7,340 nt of DNA from assembly GCA_021805265.1 (NCBI GenBank), contig JAJZFR010000183.1, forward strand, positions 1 through 7,340, written 5' to 3'. The notes under the pieces were generated by a model. That model did no database searches and had not been told where the DNA came from. It saw only the letters and a program-made list of their open reading frames with translations. Position numbers and translations under genes: made by a program. The stretch is from Acidobacteriota bacterium (GTDB lineage Bacteria; Acidobacteriota; Terriglobia; Terriglobales; Acidobacteriaceae). Positions 1 to 6,772 of the stretch are shown here, in pieces (within the stretch, counting starts at the first letter, position 1; every line of letters begins with the position of its first letter).

Positions 1-1174
1 TGATCGTGAGCGTGTACGTCATGGTCGCCGTGTTGGTGGCCGAGTCCGTCAAGGTTACGCCAAAGCTCGGCGTCCCGGTGGTCGTCGGCGTTCCCGACAA
101 CACACCGGCAGCCGAGAGCGAGAATCCGGCGGGCAGCGTCGATCCGCTCGAAACTGTCCACACATAACCTGCGCCAGAACCCCCCGTCGCCGCCAGCGTC
201 TGGGTATAGCTCGCGCCCACGTAAGCCGTCGGCAGCGTCGCCGTCGTCACCGTCAATGTGGGATAGACAACATGCAGCGAAAAGCTCTGCGTCATGCTGT
301 CTCCAAAAGCGTCCGCCGCTTTCACGCTGAAGGGGAAGGTTCCTGTCACCGTGGCCATGCCCGCGAGCACACCAGTCGGTGCCAGCGCAAGCCCCGCCGG
401 CAGCGTCCCGCTCGCCACGCTGTAGGTCAGCGCGCCCGCGCCGCCCGTGGCCGCAATGGTTGCGCTATAGGCCACCTTGTAATCCGCCGTCGCCAGCGTC
501 GTTCCGGTAAACGCAATCGCCGGGGCTGGAGTGATCGACAGGCTCAGCGCCTGCGTCGCCGTCAACGCCGTCGCCTTGCCGGAGTCGGTCATCGTGAAGG
601 TCAGGTTATAGCTGCCCACGTCTCCCGCCATCGGCGTTCCCGAAAGCACACCCGCCGAGGTCAGGCTCAGGCTGGCTGGCAGCGTTCCGCTGCTCAGCGT
701 CCAGGTATAGGGCGTAATCCCGCCCGTGGCCGCCAGGGCTACGGAATAAGCTACCCCCACCGATCCGGCTCCCAGAGATCTGGTCGTGATCGCCGGAAGC
801 GCCGGTACGGTCAGCGTCGTTGTCGTGCTCTTCGTCGGGTCGGCAATCGAGGTCGCTGTGATGGTCGCCGTCTGGGCCGCGCTGGTCGCCGCCGGGGCGG
901 TGTATGTCGCGGCGCTGGTGGTCTGGCCAGACAATGTGCCTGCTCCGCTCATCGTCCACTTCACACCCGCCGAGTTCTTGTCATTGGCTACGGTCGCCGT
1001 CAGCGTCGCCGAGTCCGTTCCATCCACCGCTGTCGCCGATGCGGTCACTGTAACCGCAACCGGTGCGGAGCTGCCGCCGCAGCCCGATACCCCCAGCGAA
1101 ACACCCAACGCTCCCAATCCTGCCAGGAGCGTGACCAGGCTCCACATCCTCCGACCATCCGCTGCACTTCGCAT
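1..1174 (-). CDS. Ig-like repeat surface lipoprotein, N-terminal part, cut by the window edge
   Basis: The minus strand is open from an ATG at 1174 to the window edge, 391 codons with no stop, so the C-terminus is missing. The N-terminus is a lipoprotein signal: Arg8-Arg9, a hydrophobic stretch at about 13-28, then lipobox V29-S30-G31-C32 followed by GGSS, predicting export and lipid anchoring at Cys32. Residues about 38-123 form a bacterial Ig-like domain rich in Thr/Ala, with V-K-W-T near 71 and Y-T-A-P near 91. Three putative-Ig (He_PIG-like) repeats follow at about 128-215, 218-303 and 306-391, each with ATGG, a GTLPA- or STLPA-type motif and a G-V-L-[SA]-G turn. The start is supported by GGGGAGG 7 nt upstream; an in-frame ATG at codon 10 would still keep the signal peptide. 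Such proteins are usually adhesins or surface scaffolds; the ligand is unknown. It is transcribed divergently from the kinase gene. Confidence 0.85.
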   Translation of the reverse strand, partial: MRSAADGRRMWSLVTLLAGLGALGVSLGVSGCGGSSAPVAVTVTASATAVDGTDSATLTATVANDKNSAGVKWTMSGAGTLSGQTTSAATYTAPAATSAAQTATITATSIADPTKSTTTTLTVPALPAITTRSLGAGSVGVAYSVALAATGGITPYTWTLSSGTLPASLSLTSAGVLSGTPMAGDVGSYNLTFTMTDSGKATALTATQALSLSITPAPAIAFTGTTLATADYKVAYSATIAATGGAGALTYSVASGTLPAGLALAPTGVLAGMATVTGTFPFSVKAADAFGDSMTQSFSLHVVYPTLTVTTATLPTAYVGASYTQTLAATGGSGAGYVWTVSSGSTLPAGFSLSAAGVLSGTPTTTGTPSFGVTLTDSATNTATMTYTLTI

Positions 1175-1181
1175 CCTGATC

Positions 1182-1188
1182 CCTCCCC
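1182..1188 (-). promoter_or_regulatory. Ribosome binding site of the Ig-like lipoprotein
   Basis: Read on the minus strand this is GGGGAGG, 7 nt before the ATG at 1174. It is close to a consensus Shine-Dalgarno sequence and decides the start codon. No convincing minus-strand -35/-10 pair was found further upstream. Confidence 0.7.
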
Positions 1189-1279
1189 GGAATTTCCCCG
1201 AACTGCCCTACAAATTCCAACTACTCAATAACGCGTAATTCCGCCGGAAATCCCGCCAAGCTCGCGACCACAATCCAAC

Positions 1280-1308
1280 TTGACAAAGCTCGCGCGATGC
1301 AGTGTAGT
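1280..1308 (+). promoter_or_regulatory. Predicted sigma-70 type promoter of the kinase gene
   Basis: A perfect -35 hexamer TTGACA (1280-1285) is followed after exactly 17 nt by TGTAGT (1303-1308), which matches TATAAT at four of six positions including the first T, the A at the third match and the final T. It lies in the 178-bp divergent spacer and would give a leader of roughly 40 nt before the kinase ATG at 1353. A 9-bp direct repeat (AAGCTCGCG at 1258-1266 and 1286-1294) flanks the -35 box. This suggests housekeeping-sigma transcription of the kinase; it is a prediction from sequence only. Confidence 0.55.
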
Positions 1309-1352
1309 GATCCATAAAATCTCACCGGAAACGATTCAAGCTGGGCCGAACG

Positions 1353-4300
1353 ATGGAGATAAGCTCTTCGGAATGGGGCCAGGTCAAAACGCTTTTTCAC
1401 TCCTTGCTTGACATGGAGCCGTCTGCCCGACCTGGATTCCTGGATCAGCAGCAGGTGCCGCAGGGCCTGCGTGCAATCCTCGATGACCTCCTCCATGCCC
1501 ACGAGGAAGCCGGTTCGTTTCTCGGCCCGCGCGAGTTGTTTGCCGCCAGCCTCGGCTCCCTCTCGATGCCCGGTCGAGTTCAGCCTGGCGCACTGCTTGC
1601 CGAGCGATTCAAGGTCATCCGCTTCCGCGCCAGGGGCGGCATGGGCGAGGTCTATGAAGCCGAAGACCTCGAACTCCGCACCCCCGTCGCCATCAAGGCC
1701 ATTCGCCCCGAGATTGCCGACTATCCCGGCATGCTCGACCGCTTCCGGCGCGAGGTCCATCTCGCCAAACAGGTCACCCATCCCAATGCCTGCCGCATCT
1801 TCGACATCTTCCGCCACCACGACCCCGTCGCGGGCGATGTTGTCTTTCTCAGCATGGAGCTGCTCTCAGGGCAAACTCTCGCCGAACGCATTCGCCAGCG
1901 GGGCAGGCTGCCGGAAACGGAAGCCATCGCCATCCTCACCCAGCTCGCCTCTGCGCTCTCTGCAGCCCACTCCGCCGGAATTCTCCACCGCGATCTCAAG
2001 CCCGGCAACATCCTCCTCGAGACCGGAAGAAATGGCGAGATGCGCGCCGTCATCACCGACTTCGGTATGGCCTGGAGCGGCGATTCCCGGCCCACAGCCG
2101 CATTGACCGTCAGCCGACAGCTTGCCTTCGGCACCCCCGAGTTCATGTCTCCCGAGCAGATCGAGGGCAGGGAACTGACACCCGCCTCTGACCTCTACTG
2201 CCTCGGCCTCGTTGCCTATCTCATGATCACCGGCGCGCGCGCCTTCGACGCCGATTCCCAGCTTTTCTCAGCGCTGCGCCGTCTCACCGAGCCGCCGCCG
2301 CTACCCTCACGCGCTCAGGCCGATCTCGATCCCCGATGGGACGAGCTGGTCTCCCGCTGCCTCGAACGCGACCCAGCCCGCCGTCTTGCCTCGGCAGCCG
2401 AATTTGCTGCGCTTTTGGCCCATCCCAGGGAGATAGAACGCCGTTCGACACATCGCTCCGCAAAATTCCCTGCGATTCTGCGCCCCTGGTTCGCCATTCC
2501 CGCCAGAAAATGGACCGCGCTCGTCCTCGCGGTTTCGGCCTCAGTCGTCGTGCTCGCGGCATTCACCCTCGCCCGCCGACGTCAGGCACCGCCGCCCGAT
2601 CTCAACATCGTCCTCGCCGACTTCGTCAACACCACCGGCGAAGCCGCATTCGACAACTCGCTCAACATCGCCCTCGCCGCCAAGCTCCAGCAGACCCCCT
2701 ATCTCACCCTGATGCCCGAGCAGAAGATTCACCTCGCCCTCCGCTACATGAGCCTGCCCGATCATGAACGACTCACCCGCAAAGTCGCTCTCCAGGTCTG
2801 CCAGCGCGAAGCCGCTCAGGTCGTCCTCCAGGGATTCATCGCCAATTCCCCCACCGGATATAACCTCGGCCTCCGCGCCTTCCAGTGCACCTCCGGCAAG
2901 CTGATCGCCCTCCAGCAGGCTCCGGTCGAGTTTCGTGACTCCGTCCTCGATGCTCTCGACCGCGTGGCCGAGGCCATGCGCCCCAAACTCGGCGAGTCCA
3001 CGGAATCGATTCGCCGCTACGATGTCCCATTGGCCGAGGCAACCACCCCATCCTTTGAAGCCGTCACCGCCTTTGCCGACGGCACACAGGCATGGAATGA
3101 AAAGGGCGAAGCGGCCGCGCTACCCTACTTTCTTCACGCCACAGAGATCGATCCCAACTTCGCCATGGCCTACGCTCGCCTCGGCACCGTCTACGGCAAC
3201 ATGGGCGAGACCCGCCGCGCCAACCAGGCCATGCAACAGGCCTTTGACCGCCGCGACCGCGTCACCGAATGGGAGCGCTTTTACATCGTCTCCCACTACT
3301 ATGGCTTCGTCACCGGGCAGATCGACAAGGAGATGGAGACCTACCAGCAGTGGGCTACCGCCTATCCCCACGACATGGCCTGGGCCATCAATCTCAGCGT
3401 CGATTACGCCTTCACCGGCCAGTACGACAAAGCCATCGAACTGCAGCGCCGCGCCATTCGCGAAACTCCCGGTCTCTCCCCCAGCTATGGCAATCTGGCC
3501 CAGCTTTTTCTCGCCATCGACCGCCCCGATGAAGCAGCCACCGTACTCGATCAGGCACGTCAACTCAACCTCCACGATGTCAACATCCAGCTCGACGAGT
3601 ACGAGCTCGCGTTTTATCTCGACGACAAGCCGGCCATGGACCGCCTCCTCGCCGCAGCGGCCGTCTTTCCCGGCGTCGAAGACACCCTGCTCGCGCAGCA
3701 GGCCGCCACCGAAGATCGCTCCGGACGCCTCGCCCAGGGACGCGGCTACGCCGAACGCGCGGCCACGGTCGCTCTCCGCGCCAACGCCGCCGAAACCAGC
3801 GCAAACTGGCTCGCCGGAGAGGCTCTGCGCCAGGCCCAGATGGATCAGCCAGACCAGGCGCGACGACTCGCCAATCTCGCCCTCTCCACGCCTGCCGCTC
3901 AGGGCAGTGACGTACAGTTGCTCGCCGCCCTCGCCTTCGCCTACGCGGGCAACCCCGCTCGCGCCCAGGCGCTCCTCGGTCAACTCACCGCCGCGCATCC
4001 CCTCGACACGCTCATCCAGTCCTACTGGGCACCCATCCTCCGCGCCCGCATCGACTACGCAGCCGGAGGCGATGCCGACGCCCTCAACGCCCTCCAGGGC
4101 ACAGACGCATACGACCTCGGCATCTTCACCCCAGGCCAATGCATGGACGCCGCATTCACCCAGGGCCAGGCCCAGCTCGCGCTCCATCAGCCACTCCCCG
4201 CTGTGCAGGCTTTTCGCCGCGTTCTCGCCCATCGCGGCCTCGTACTCAACTGCCCCACCTCGGCGCTCGCACAGCTTGGGCTCGCCCGCGCCCTCGCTCT

Positions 4301-4421
4301 GGCCGGGGACCTCCCTCAGGCAAGAACCGCCTATCAGGACCTCTTCGCCTTATGGAAAGACGCCGATCCTTCCTTCTCGCTTCTCCACCAGGCCCGCTCC
4401 GAGTATCGCGCCCTCCGCTGA
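1353..4421 (+). CDS. Membrane-anchored Hanks-type Ser/Thr protein kinase with TPR sensor region
   Basis: This 1022-residue protein phosphorylates Ser/Thr on target proteins using ATP. Residues 1-58 form a helical N-terminal module common in acidobacterial kinases (ending HEEAGSFL). The catalytic domain spans about 86-355: glycine loop ARGGMGEV (93-100), VAIK Lys115, likely alpha-C Glu134, HRDLKPGN (212-219, Asp214 catalytic), DFG (236-238), SPE (266-268) and Asp280. All catalytic residues are present, so it should be active, although the first loop glycine is Ala93. A single transmembrane helix lies at about 387-407, followed by RRR. Residues about 417-560 form a globular region resembling the TolB-like part of related kinases. 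TPR-like helices fill about 570-1010, clearest at 587-637, 691-744 and 946-1007. The extracytoplasmic part probably senses a ligand or protein. No strong Shine-Dalgarno precedes the ATG; the start is chosen by family N-terminus. A sigma factor gene follows 104 bp later. Confidence 0.93.
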   Translation: MEISSSEWGQVKTLFHSLLDMEPSARPGFLDQQQVPQGLRAILDDLLHAHEEAGSFLGPRELFAASLGSLSMPGRVQPGALLAERFKVIRFRARGGMGEVYEAEDLELRTPVAIKAIRPEIADYPGMLDRFRREVHLAKQVTHPNACRIFDIFRHHDPVAGDVVFLSMELLSGQTLAERIRQRGRLPETEAIAILTQLASALSAAHSAGILHRDLKPGNILLETGRNGEMRAVITDFGMAWSGDSRPTAALTVSRQLAFGTPEFMSPEQIEGRELTPASDLYCLGLVAYLMITGARAFDADSQLFSALRRLTEPPPLPSRAQADLDPRWDELVSRCLERDPARRLASAAEFAALLAHPREIERRSTHRSAKFPAILRPWFAIPARKWTALVLAVSASVVVLAAFTLARRRQAPPPDLNIVLADFVNTTGEAAFDNSLNIALAAKLQQTPYLTLMPEQKIHLALRYMSLPDHERLTRKVALQVCQREAAQVVLQGFIANSPTGYNLGLRAFQCTSGKLIALQQAPVEFRDSVLDALDRVAEAMRPKLGESTESIRRYDVPLAEATTPSFEAVTAFADGTQAWNEKGEAAALPYFLHATEIDPNFAMAYARLGTVYGNMGETRRANQAMQQAFDRRDRVTEWERFYIVSHYYGFVTGQIDKEMETYQQWATAYPHDMAWAINLSVDYAFTGQYDKAIELQRRAIRETPGLSPSYGNLAQLFLAIDRPDEAATVLDQARQLNLHDVNIQLDEYELAFYLDDKPAMDRLLAAAAVFPGVEDTLLAQQAATEDRSGRLAQGRGYAERAATVALRANAAETSANWLAGEALRQAQMDQPDQARRLANLALSTPAAQGSDVQLLAALAFAYAGNPARAQALLGQLTAAHPLDTLIQSYWAPILRARIDYAAGGDADALNALQGTDAYDLGIFTPGQCMDAAFTQGQAQLALHQPLPAVQAFRRVLAHRGLVLNCPTSALAQLGLARALALAGDLPQARTAYQDLFALWKDADPSFSLLHQARSEYRALR

Positions 4422-4510
4422 TCCCAATTTCCCCCCGGCCAGCCGCGCCAATCCTCCCCTGAGAGAGATAAAATAGCGCCAGCATTCTCAAGGCACTCTT
4501 TTCAGCGGTC

Positions 4511-4515
4511 AGGAG
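4511..4515 (+). promoter_or_regulatory. Ribosome binding site of the sigma factor gene, possibly masked
   Basis: AGGAG lies 10 nt before the ATG at 4526, a slightly long spacing. Between it and the start sits ACCTCC (4518-4523), which is identical to the anti-Shine-Dalgarno core of 16S rRNA. GGAG (4512-4515) can pair with CTCC (4520-4523) across a 4-nt loop, which might dampen translation. The stem is short, so the effect is uncertain. Confidence 0.5.
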
Positions 4516-4525
4516 TTACCTCCCG

Positions 4526-5119
4526 ATGGAGTCTTCACCCAACGAGGTCACAGCGCTGCTGGCTCGCCTTTCGAGCGGCGACAAATCCGTCATCGAGCGC
4601 CTCATGCCTCTGGTCTATGCGGAACTCCATCGCCGCGCCAACCAGTACATGCGCCAGGAGCGCTCCGACCACACCCTCCAGCCCACCGCACTCGTCCACG
4701 AGGTCTACCTCAAGCTGGTCCAGCAGCGCGAGCCTACCTTCCGCAATCGCGCCCACTTCTACGCCATCTCCGCCCAGCTCATGCGCCGCATCCTCACCGA
4801 TCACGCCCGCGCCCGCCTCGCAGCCAAGCGCGGCGGCGGCAGTCTCGACCGCGCCGGCGACGAATCCATCCCCGTCGAACCCCTCCAGTTGCGCACCGAC
4901 CAGCCCGCCGGCTTGCTCGCCATCAACGACGCGCTCCACGAACTCTCGCTCCTTGACTCCCGCCAGGAAAAAGTCGTCGAGATGCGCTTCTTCGGCGGAC
5001 TAACCTCCGAGGAAACCGCCGAGGTGCTCGGCGTCTCCACCCGCACCGTCGAGCGCGAGTGGTCCATGGCCCGCGCGTGGCTCTACACCCGCCTCAAAGC
5101 CCAAATCACCCAGGCCTGA
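4526..5119 (+). CDS. ECF-type RNA polymerase sigma factor (kinase-associated, SigK-like ECF family)
   Basis: This complete 197-residue protein directs RNA polymerase to a specific promoter set. Region 2 covers about 8-100 and includes LQPTALVHEVYLKLV (51-65) and RAHFYAISAQLMRRIL (75-90), both hallmark blocks of the Sigma70_ECF family abundant in Acidobacteriota and Planctomycetota. Residues about 100-127 are a linker. Region 4 covers about 133-190, with a helix-turn-helix at about 160-181 (SEETAEVLGVSTRTVEREW) that would read the -35 element. Length is normal for the family. No anti-sigma factor gene is adjacent; instead a Ser/Thr kinase lies 104 bp upstream on the same strand. In several ECF groups such sigma factors are thought to be controlled by phosphorylation, so this kinase is the obvious candidate partner. 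That partnership is inferred. A TAAAAT hexamer at 4469-4474 might be a -10 element, but no good -35 accompanies it. Confidence 0.93.
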   Translation: MESSPNEVTALLARLSSGDKSVIERLMPLVYAELHRRANQYMRQERSDHTLQPTALVHEVYLKLVQQREPTFRNRAHFYAISAQLMRRILTDHARARLAAKRGGGSLDRAGDESIPVEPLQLRTDQPAGLLAINDALHELSLLDSRQEKVVEMRFFGGLTSEETAEVLGVSTRTVEREWSMARAWLYTRLKAQITQA

Positions 5120-5180
5120 CCCGCTTTTCTTCCCACTTCACTAGTCCGGGGTGCCGGGGATACTCTCGAATCCGGGGTGC

Positions 5181-5207
5181 CCCAGGTCCCGGATTTTCGG
5201 ACCTGGG
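5181..5207. repeat. Hairpin of repeat unit two
   Basis: CCCAGGTCC (5181-5189) pairs perfectly with GGACCTGGG (5199-5207) across a 9-nt loop CGGATTTTC. The 9-bp GC-rich stem would be stable in RNA from either strand. No T-run follows on either side, so a standard intrinsic terminator is not supported, though it could protect the 3' end of the sigma factor mRNA. Confidence 0.8.
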
Positions 5208-5243
5208 CTTCTCTCGAACCTGAAAACTCTCAAATGTGGGTGC

Positions 5244-5269
5244 CCCCGGTCTGGATTTTCAGACCGGGG
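5244..5269. repeat. Hairpin of repeat unit three, next to the mnmE stop
   Basis: CCCCGGTCTG (5244-5253) pairs perfectly with CAGACCGGGG (5260-5269) across a 6-nt loop GATTTT. It ends 10 bp from the mnmE stop codon, so it would form in the mnmE 3' untranslated region. Relative to unit two, an A-T pair has become C-G and a C-G pair has become T-A, so pairing is kept while sequence changes. It lacks a following U-tract on the mnmE strand. Confidence 0.8.
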
Positions 5270-5279
5270 ATCGTCACCA

Positions 5280-6677
5280 TCACTTCCCGATACAGAATCG
5301 GCTGAAGATCAGGTTCAACACATCGTCCGGTGTCGTCTGACCGGTCAGTGCATCCAGCGCCCACAGCGCCCGATACATATCCAGCAGCACCATCTCGTGC
5401 GGAATCGATGTTCTCAACGCCGTCTCCGCGTCCCCCAGCGCCGCAATCGCCGTCGTGACCGCCTGGTGATGCCGCAGGCTCGTCAGCATCCCCGTCTCCG
5501 CTGCCGCACCGCCCGTCGCCAGCTCCACAATCGCCCCGCGCAGCTCCGCCACTCCCGCGCCCGTCACTGCGGACGTGGCCACCACGCGAATAGCCTCGTC
5601 CAGCGTCGCCGGAGTCTGTTCCTCCGCTACCAGATCGCTCTTGTTCCACGCCACCAGAGCCGCCCGGCCTTGCAGTGCGCGAATCACCTCGAGATCGTCC
5701 CCGTGCATCCCCGCCGCCCCATCCACTACCACCAGCACCAGCTCCGCGTCGGCCAGCGCCCGCCGACTCCGCTCGATCCCCAGCCGTTCCACTTCATCCC
5801 CCGCCTCGCGCAAACCCGCCGTATCCACCAGCTCCAGCGGAATCCCCCCCAGCGCAATCCGCTCCGTCACCAGGTCCCGCGTCGTGCCCGGCGTCGCCGT
5901 CACAATCGCCCGCTCCCGCTCTACCAGCGCGTTGAACAGCGAGCTTTTCCCCGCATTCGGGCGGCCCACAATCGCCATCGTCAGCCCGTCGTGCACCACC
6001 CGACCATGGCGAAACGTCGCCTCGAGCGCCGTGAGCGGCTCCGCCACGCCTCTCAGCCGGCGCAGAATCTCACCCTCCTGCGCCACCTCCAGATCGTCCT
6101 CCGCAAAATCGATCCCAGCCTCCAGCAGCGCAATCAGCTCCAGCAGAGCATGCTTCGTCGGCCCTACTCGCTGGCTCAGCGCTCCGCCCATCTGGCTGGC
6201 CGCCAATCGCGCCTGTGCCAGGGTCTGCGCTTCGATCAGGTCGCGCACTGCCTCGGCCTGCGTCAGGTCCATCCGACCAGACAAAAACGCCCGCTGCGTA
6301 AATTCGCCCGCCTCGGCCAGCCGCGCCCCCGCGCGCACCGCGCCCCGCACCAGCGCCTCCAGCACCACCGGCGACCCATGCGCTGCAATCTCCACCACAT
6401 CCTCGCCCGTATAGGAATGCGGCCCGGCAAACCACGTCACCAGAGCCTCGTCCATCCGTGCCGCTATGCCTTCCCCGGCCCGCGAATCCCCATCCGCCAC
6501 ATCCGCCAGCCGCGCCCGCCCAGGCTCGAGCGGTGCCCGCAGCGCCACCAACCCCTCGGCAATCGCCAGCGAAAGCGCCCCGCTCAGCCGCACAATCCCG
6601 ATTCCGCCGCGCCCCGGCGGCGTCGAGATTGCCACAATCGTCTCGCCCTCACTTTGCCGCAGGCTATCCGCTTCCAT
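5280..6677 (-). CDS. mnmE: tRNA uridine-5-carboxymethylaminomethyl(34) synthesis GTPase MnmE
   Basis: MnmE works in the cytoplasm with MnmG to modify the wobble uridine (U34) of several tRNAs, using GTP hydrolysis and a formyl-folate-type cofactor. With the ATG at 6677 it has 465 residues, the usual family length. The N-terminal folate-binding domain shows PPGRGGIGIVRLSG (20-33), PHSYTGEDVVEI (86-97) and GEFTQRAF (124-131), where the usual PGEFT is AGEFT. The G domain, inserted in a helical domain, has GRPNAGKS (238-245), GTTRD (264-268), DTAG (285-288), NKSD (345-348) and SAVTGAG (369-375). The C-terminus is FCIGK, with the conserved Cys462. GAGGGG 6 nt upstream favours this start over the in-frame GTG at 6722, which would add 15 residues with no family likeness. 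mnmG is not in the window. The gene converges on the sigma factor gene and diverges from the membrane protein. Confidence 0.97.
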   Translation of the reverse strand: MEADSLRQSEGETIVAISTPPGRGGIGIVRLSGALSLAIAEGLVALRAPLEPGRARLADVADGDSRAGEGIAARMDEALVTWFAGPHSYTGEDVVEIAAHGSPVVLEALVRGAVRAGARLAEAGEFTQRAFLSGRMDLTQAEAVRDLIEAQTLAQARLAASQMGGALSQRVGPTKHALLELIALLEAGIDFAEDDLEVAQEGEILRRLRGVAEPLTALEATFRHGRVVHDGLTMAIVGRPNAGKSSLFNALVERERAIVTATPGTTRDLVTERIALGGIPLELVDTAGLREAGDEVERLGIERSRRALADAELVLVVVDGAAGMHGDDLEVIRALQGRAALVAWNKSDLVAEEQTPATLDEAIRVVATSAVTGAGVAELRGAIVELATGGAAAETGMLTSLRHHQAVTTAIAALGDAETALRTSIPHEMVLLDMYRALWALDALTGQTTPDDVLNLIFSRFCIGK

Positions 6678-6683
6678 CCCCAT

Positions 6684-6689
6684 CCCCTC
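6684..6689 (-). promoter_or_regulatory. Ribosome binding site deciding the mnmE start
   Basis: Read on the minus strand this is GAGGGG, placed 6 nt before the ATG at 6677. The other in-frame ATG (6683) abuts it with no spacing, and the GTG at 6722 has no comparable site, so 6677 is the best start. Confidence 0.65.
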
Positions 6690-6744
6690 ATTGTAGAAGT
6701 CCACCACGCCATGGAAGTCCACCGGCCAGCCAATTACTCTGGAA

Positions 6745-6761
6745 GGGAAAGTCGTTTTCCC
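6745..6761. repeat. Short inverted repeat in the mnmE/membrane-protein spacer
   Basis: GGGAAA (6745-6750) and TTTCCC (6756-6761) form a perfect 6-bp inverted repeat with a 5-nt centre GTCGT. It lies 11 bp before the membrane protein ATG at 6773, just before the AAAGG ribosome-binding candidate (6762-6766). It could be an operator or a leader hairpin, or a chance occurrence. Confidence 0.35.
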
Positions 6762-6772
6762 AAAGGTCTCTC

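Larger units (their letters stand above)
5145..5270. repeat. Cluster of three GGGTGCC palindromic intergenic repeat units
   Basis: The convergent spacer between the sigma factor and mnmE carries three related units, each built on GGGTGCC (5149-5155, 5175-5181 and 5238-5244). CTCTCGAA occurs at 5163-5170 and 5211-5218, and CTCTCAAA at 5227-5234; these precede the second and third units by 3-4 nt. Units two and three carry hairpins with the same loop core GGATTTTC but different arms. Unit one runs from GGGTGCC straight to GGGGATACTCTCGAA, as if the hairpin had been deleted. I recall similar sequences as frequent extragenic elements in Terriglobia genomes, which would make this a REP-like family. 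That recollection cannot be tested here. Confidence 0.75.

Noticed and set aside
272..1231. A 319-residue plus-strand reading frame, extremely rich in Arg, Gln and His
   Set aside because: It lies antisense to the Ig-like lipoprotein, has no domain sense and a composition typical of a GC-rich shadow frame. The minus-strand frame has a clear lipobox, Ig motifs and a Shine-Dalgarno.
3120..4232. A 370-residue minus-strand frame opposite the kinase
   Set aside because: It is a Gly/Val/Glu-rich antisense shadow of the TPR region with no motif.
2935..4476. A 513-residue plus-strand frame within the kinase gene
   Set aside because: It is a Pro/Ser/Thr-rich alternative frame of the kinase TPR region, without a start signal or recognisable domains.
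5181..5269. The two hairpins as intrinsic terminators
   Set aside because: Neither is followed by a run of T on either strand. They fit a repeat family better, though a role in transcript ends is not excluded.
5145..5270. CRISPR array
   Set aside because: Only three uneven units with palindromes and no regular unique spacers, and no cas genes nearby.
6678..6722. Longer MnmE starting at GTG 6722
   Set aside because: The 15 added residues do not resemble MnmE N-termini, and no ribosome binding site serves the GTG, whereas GAGGGG serves the ATG at 6677.
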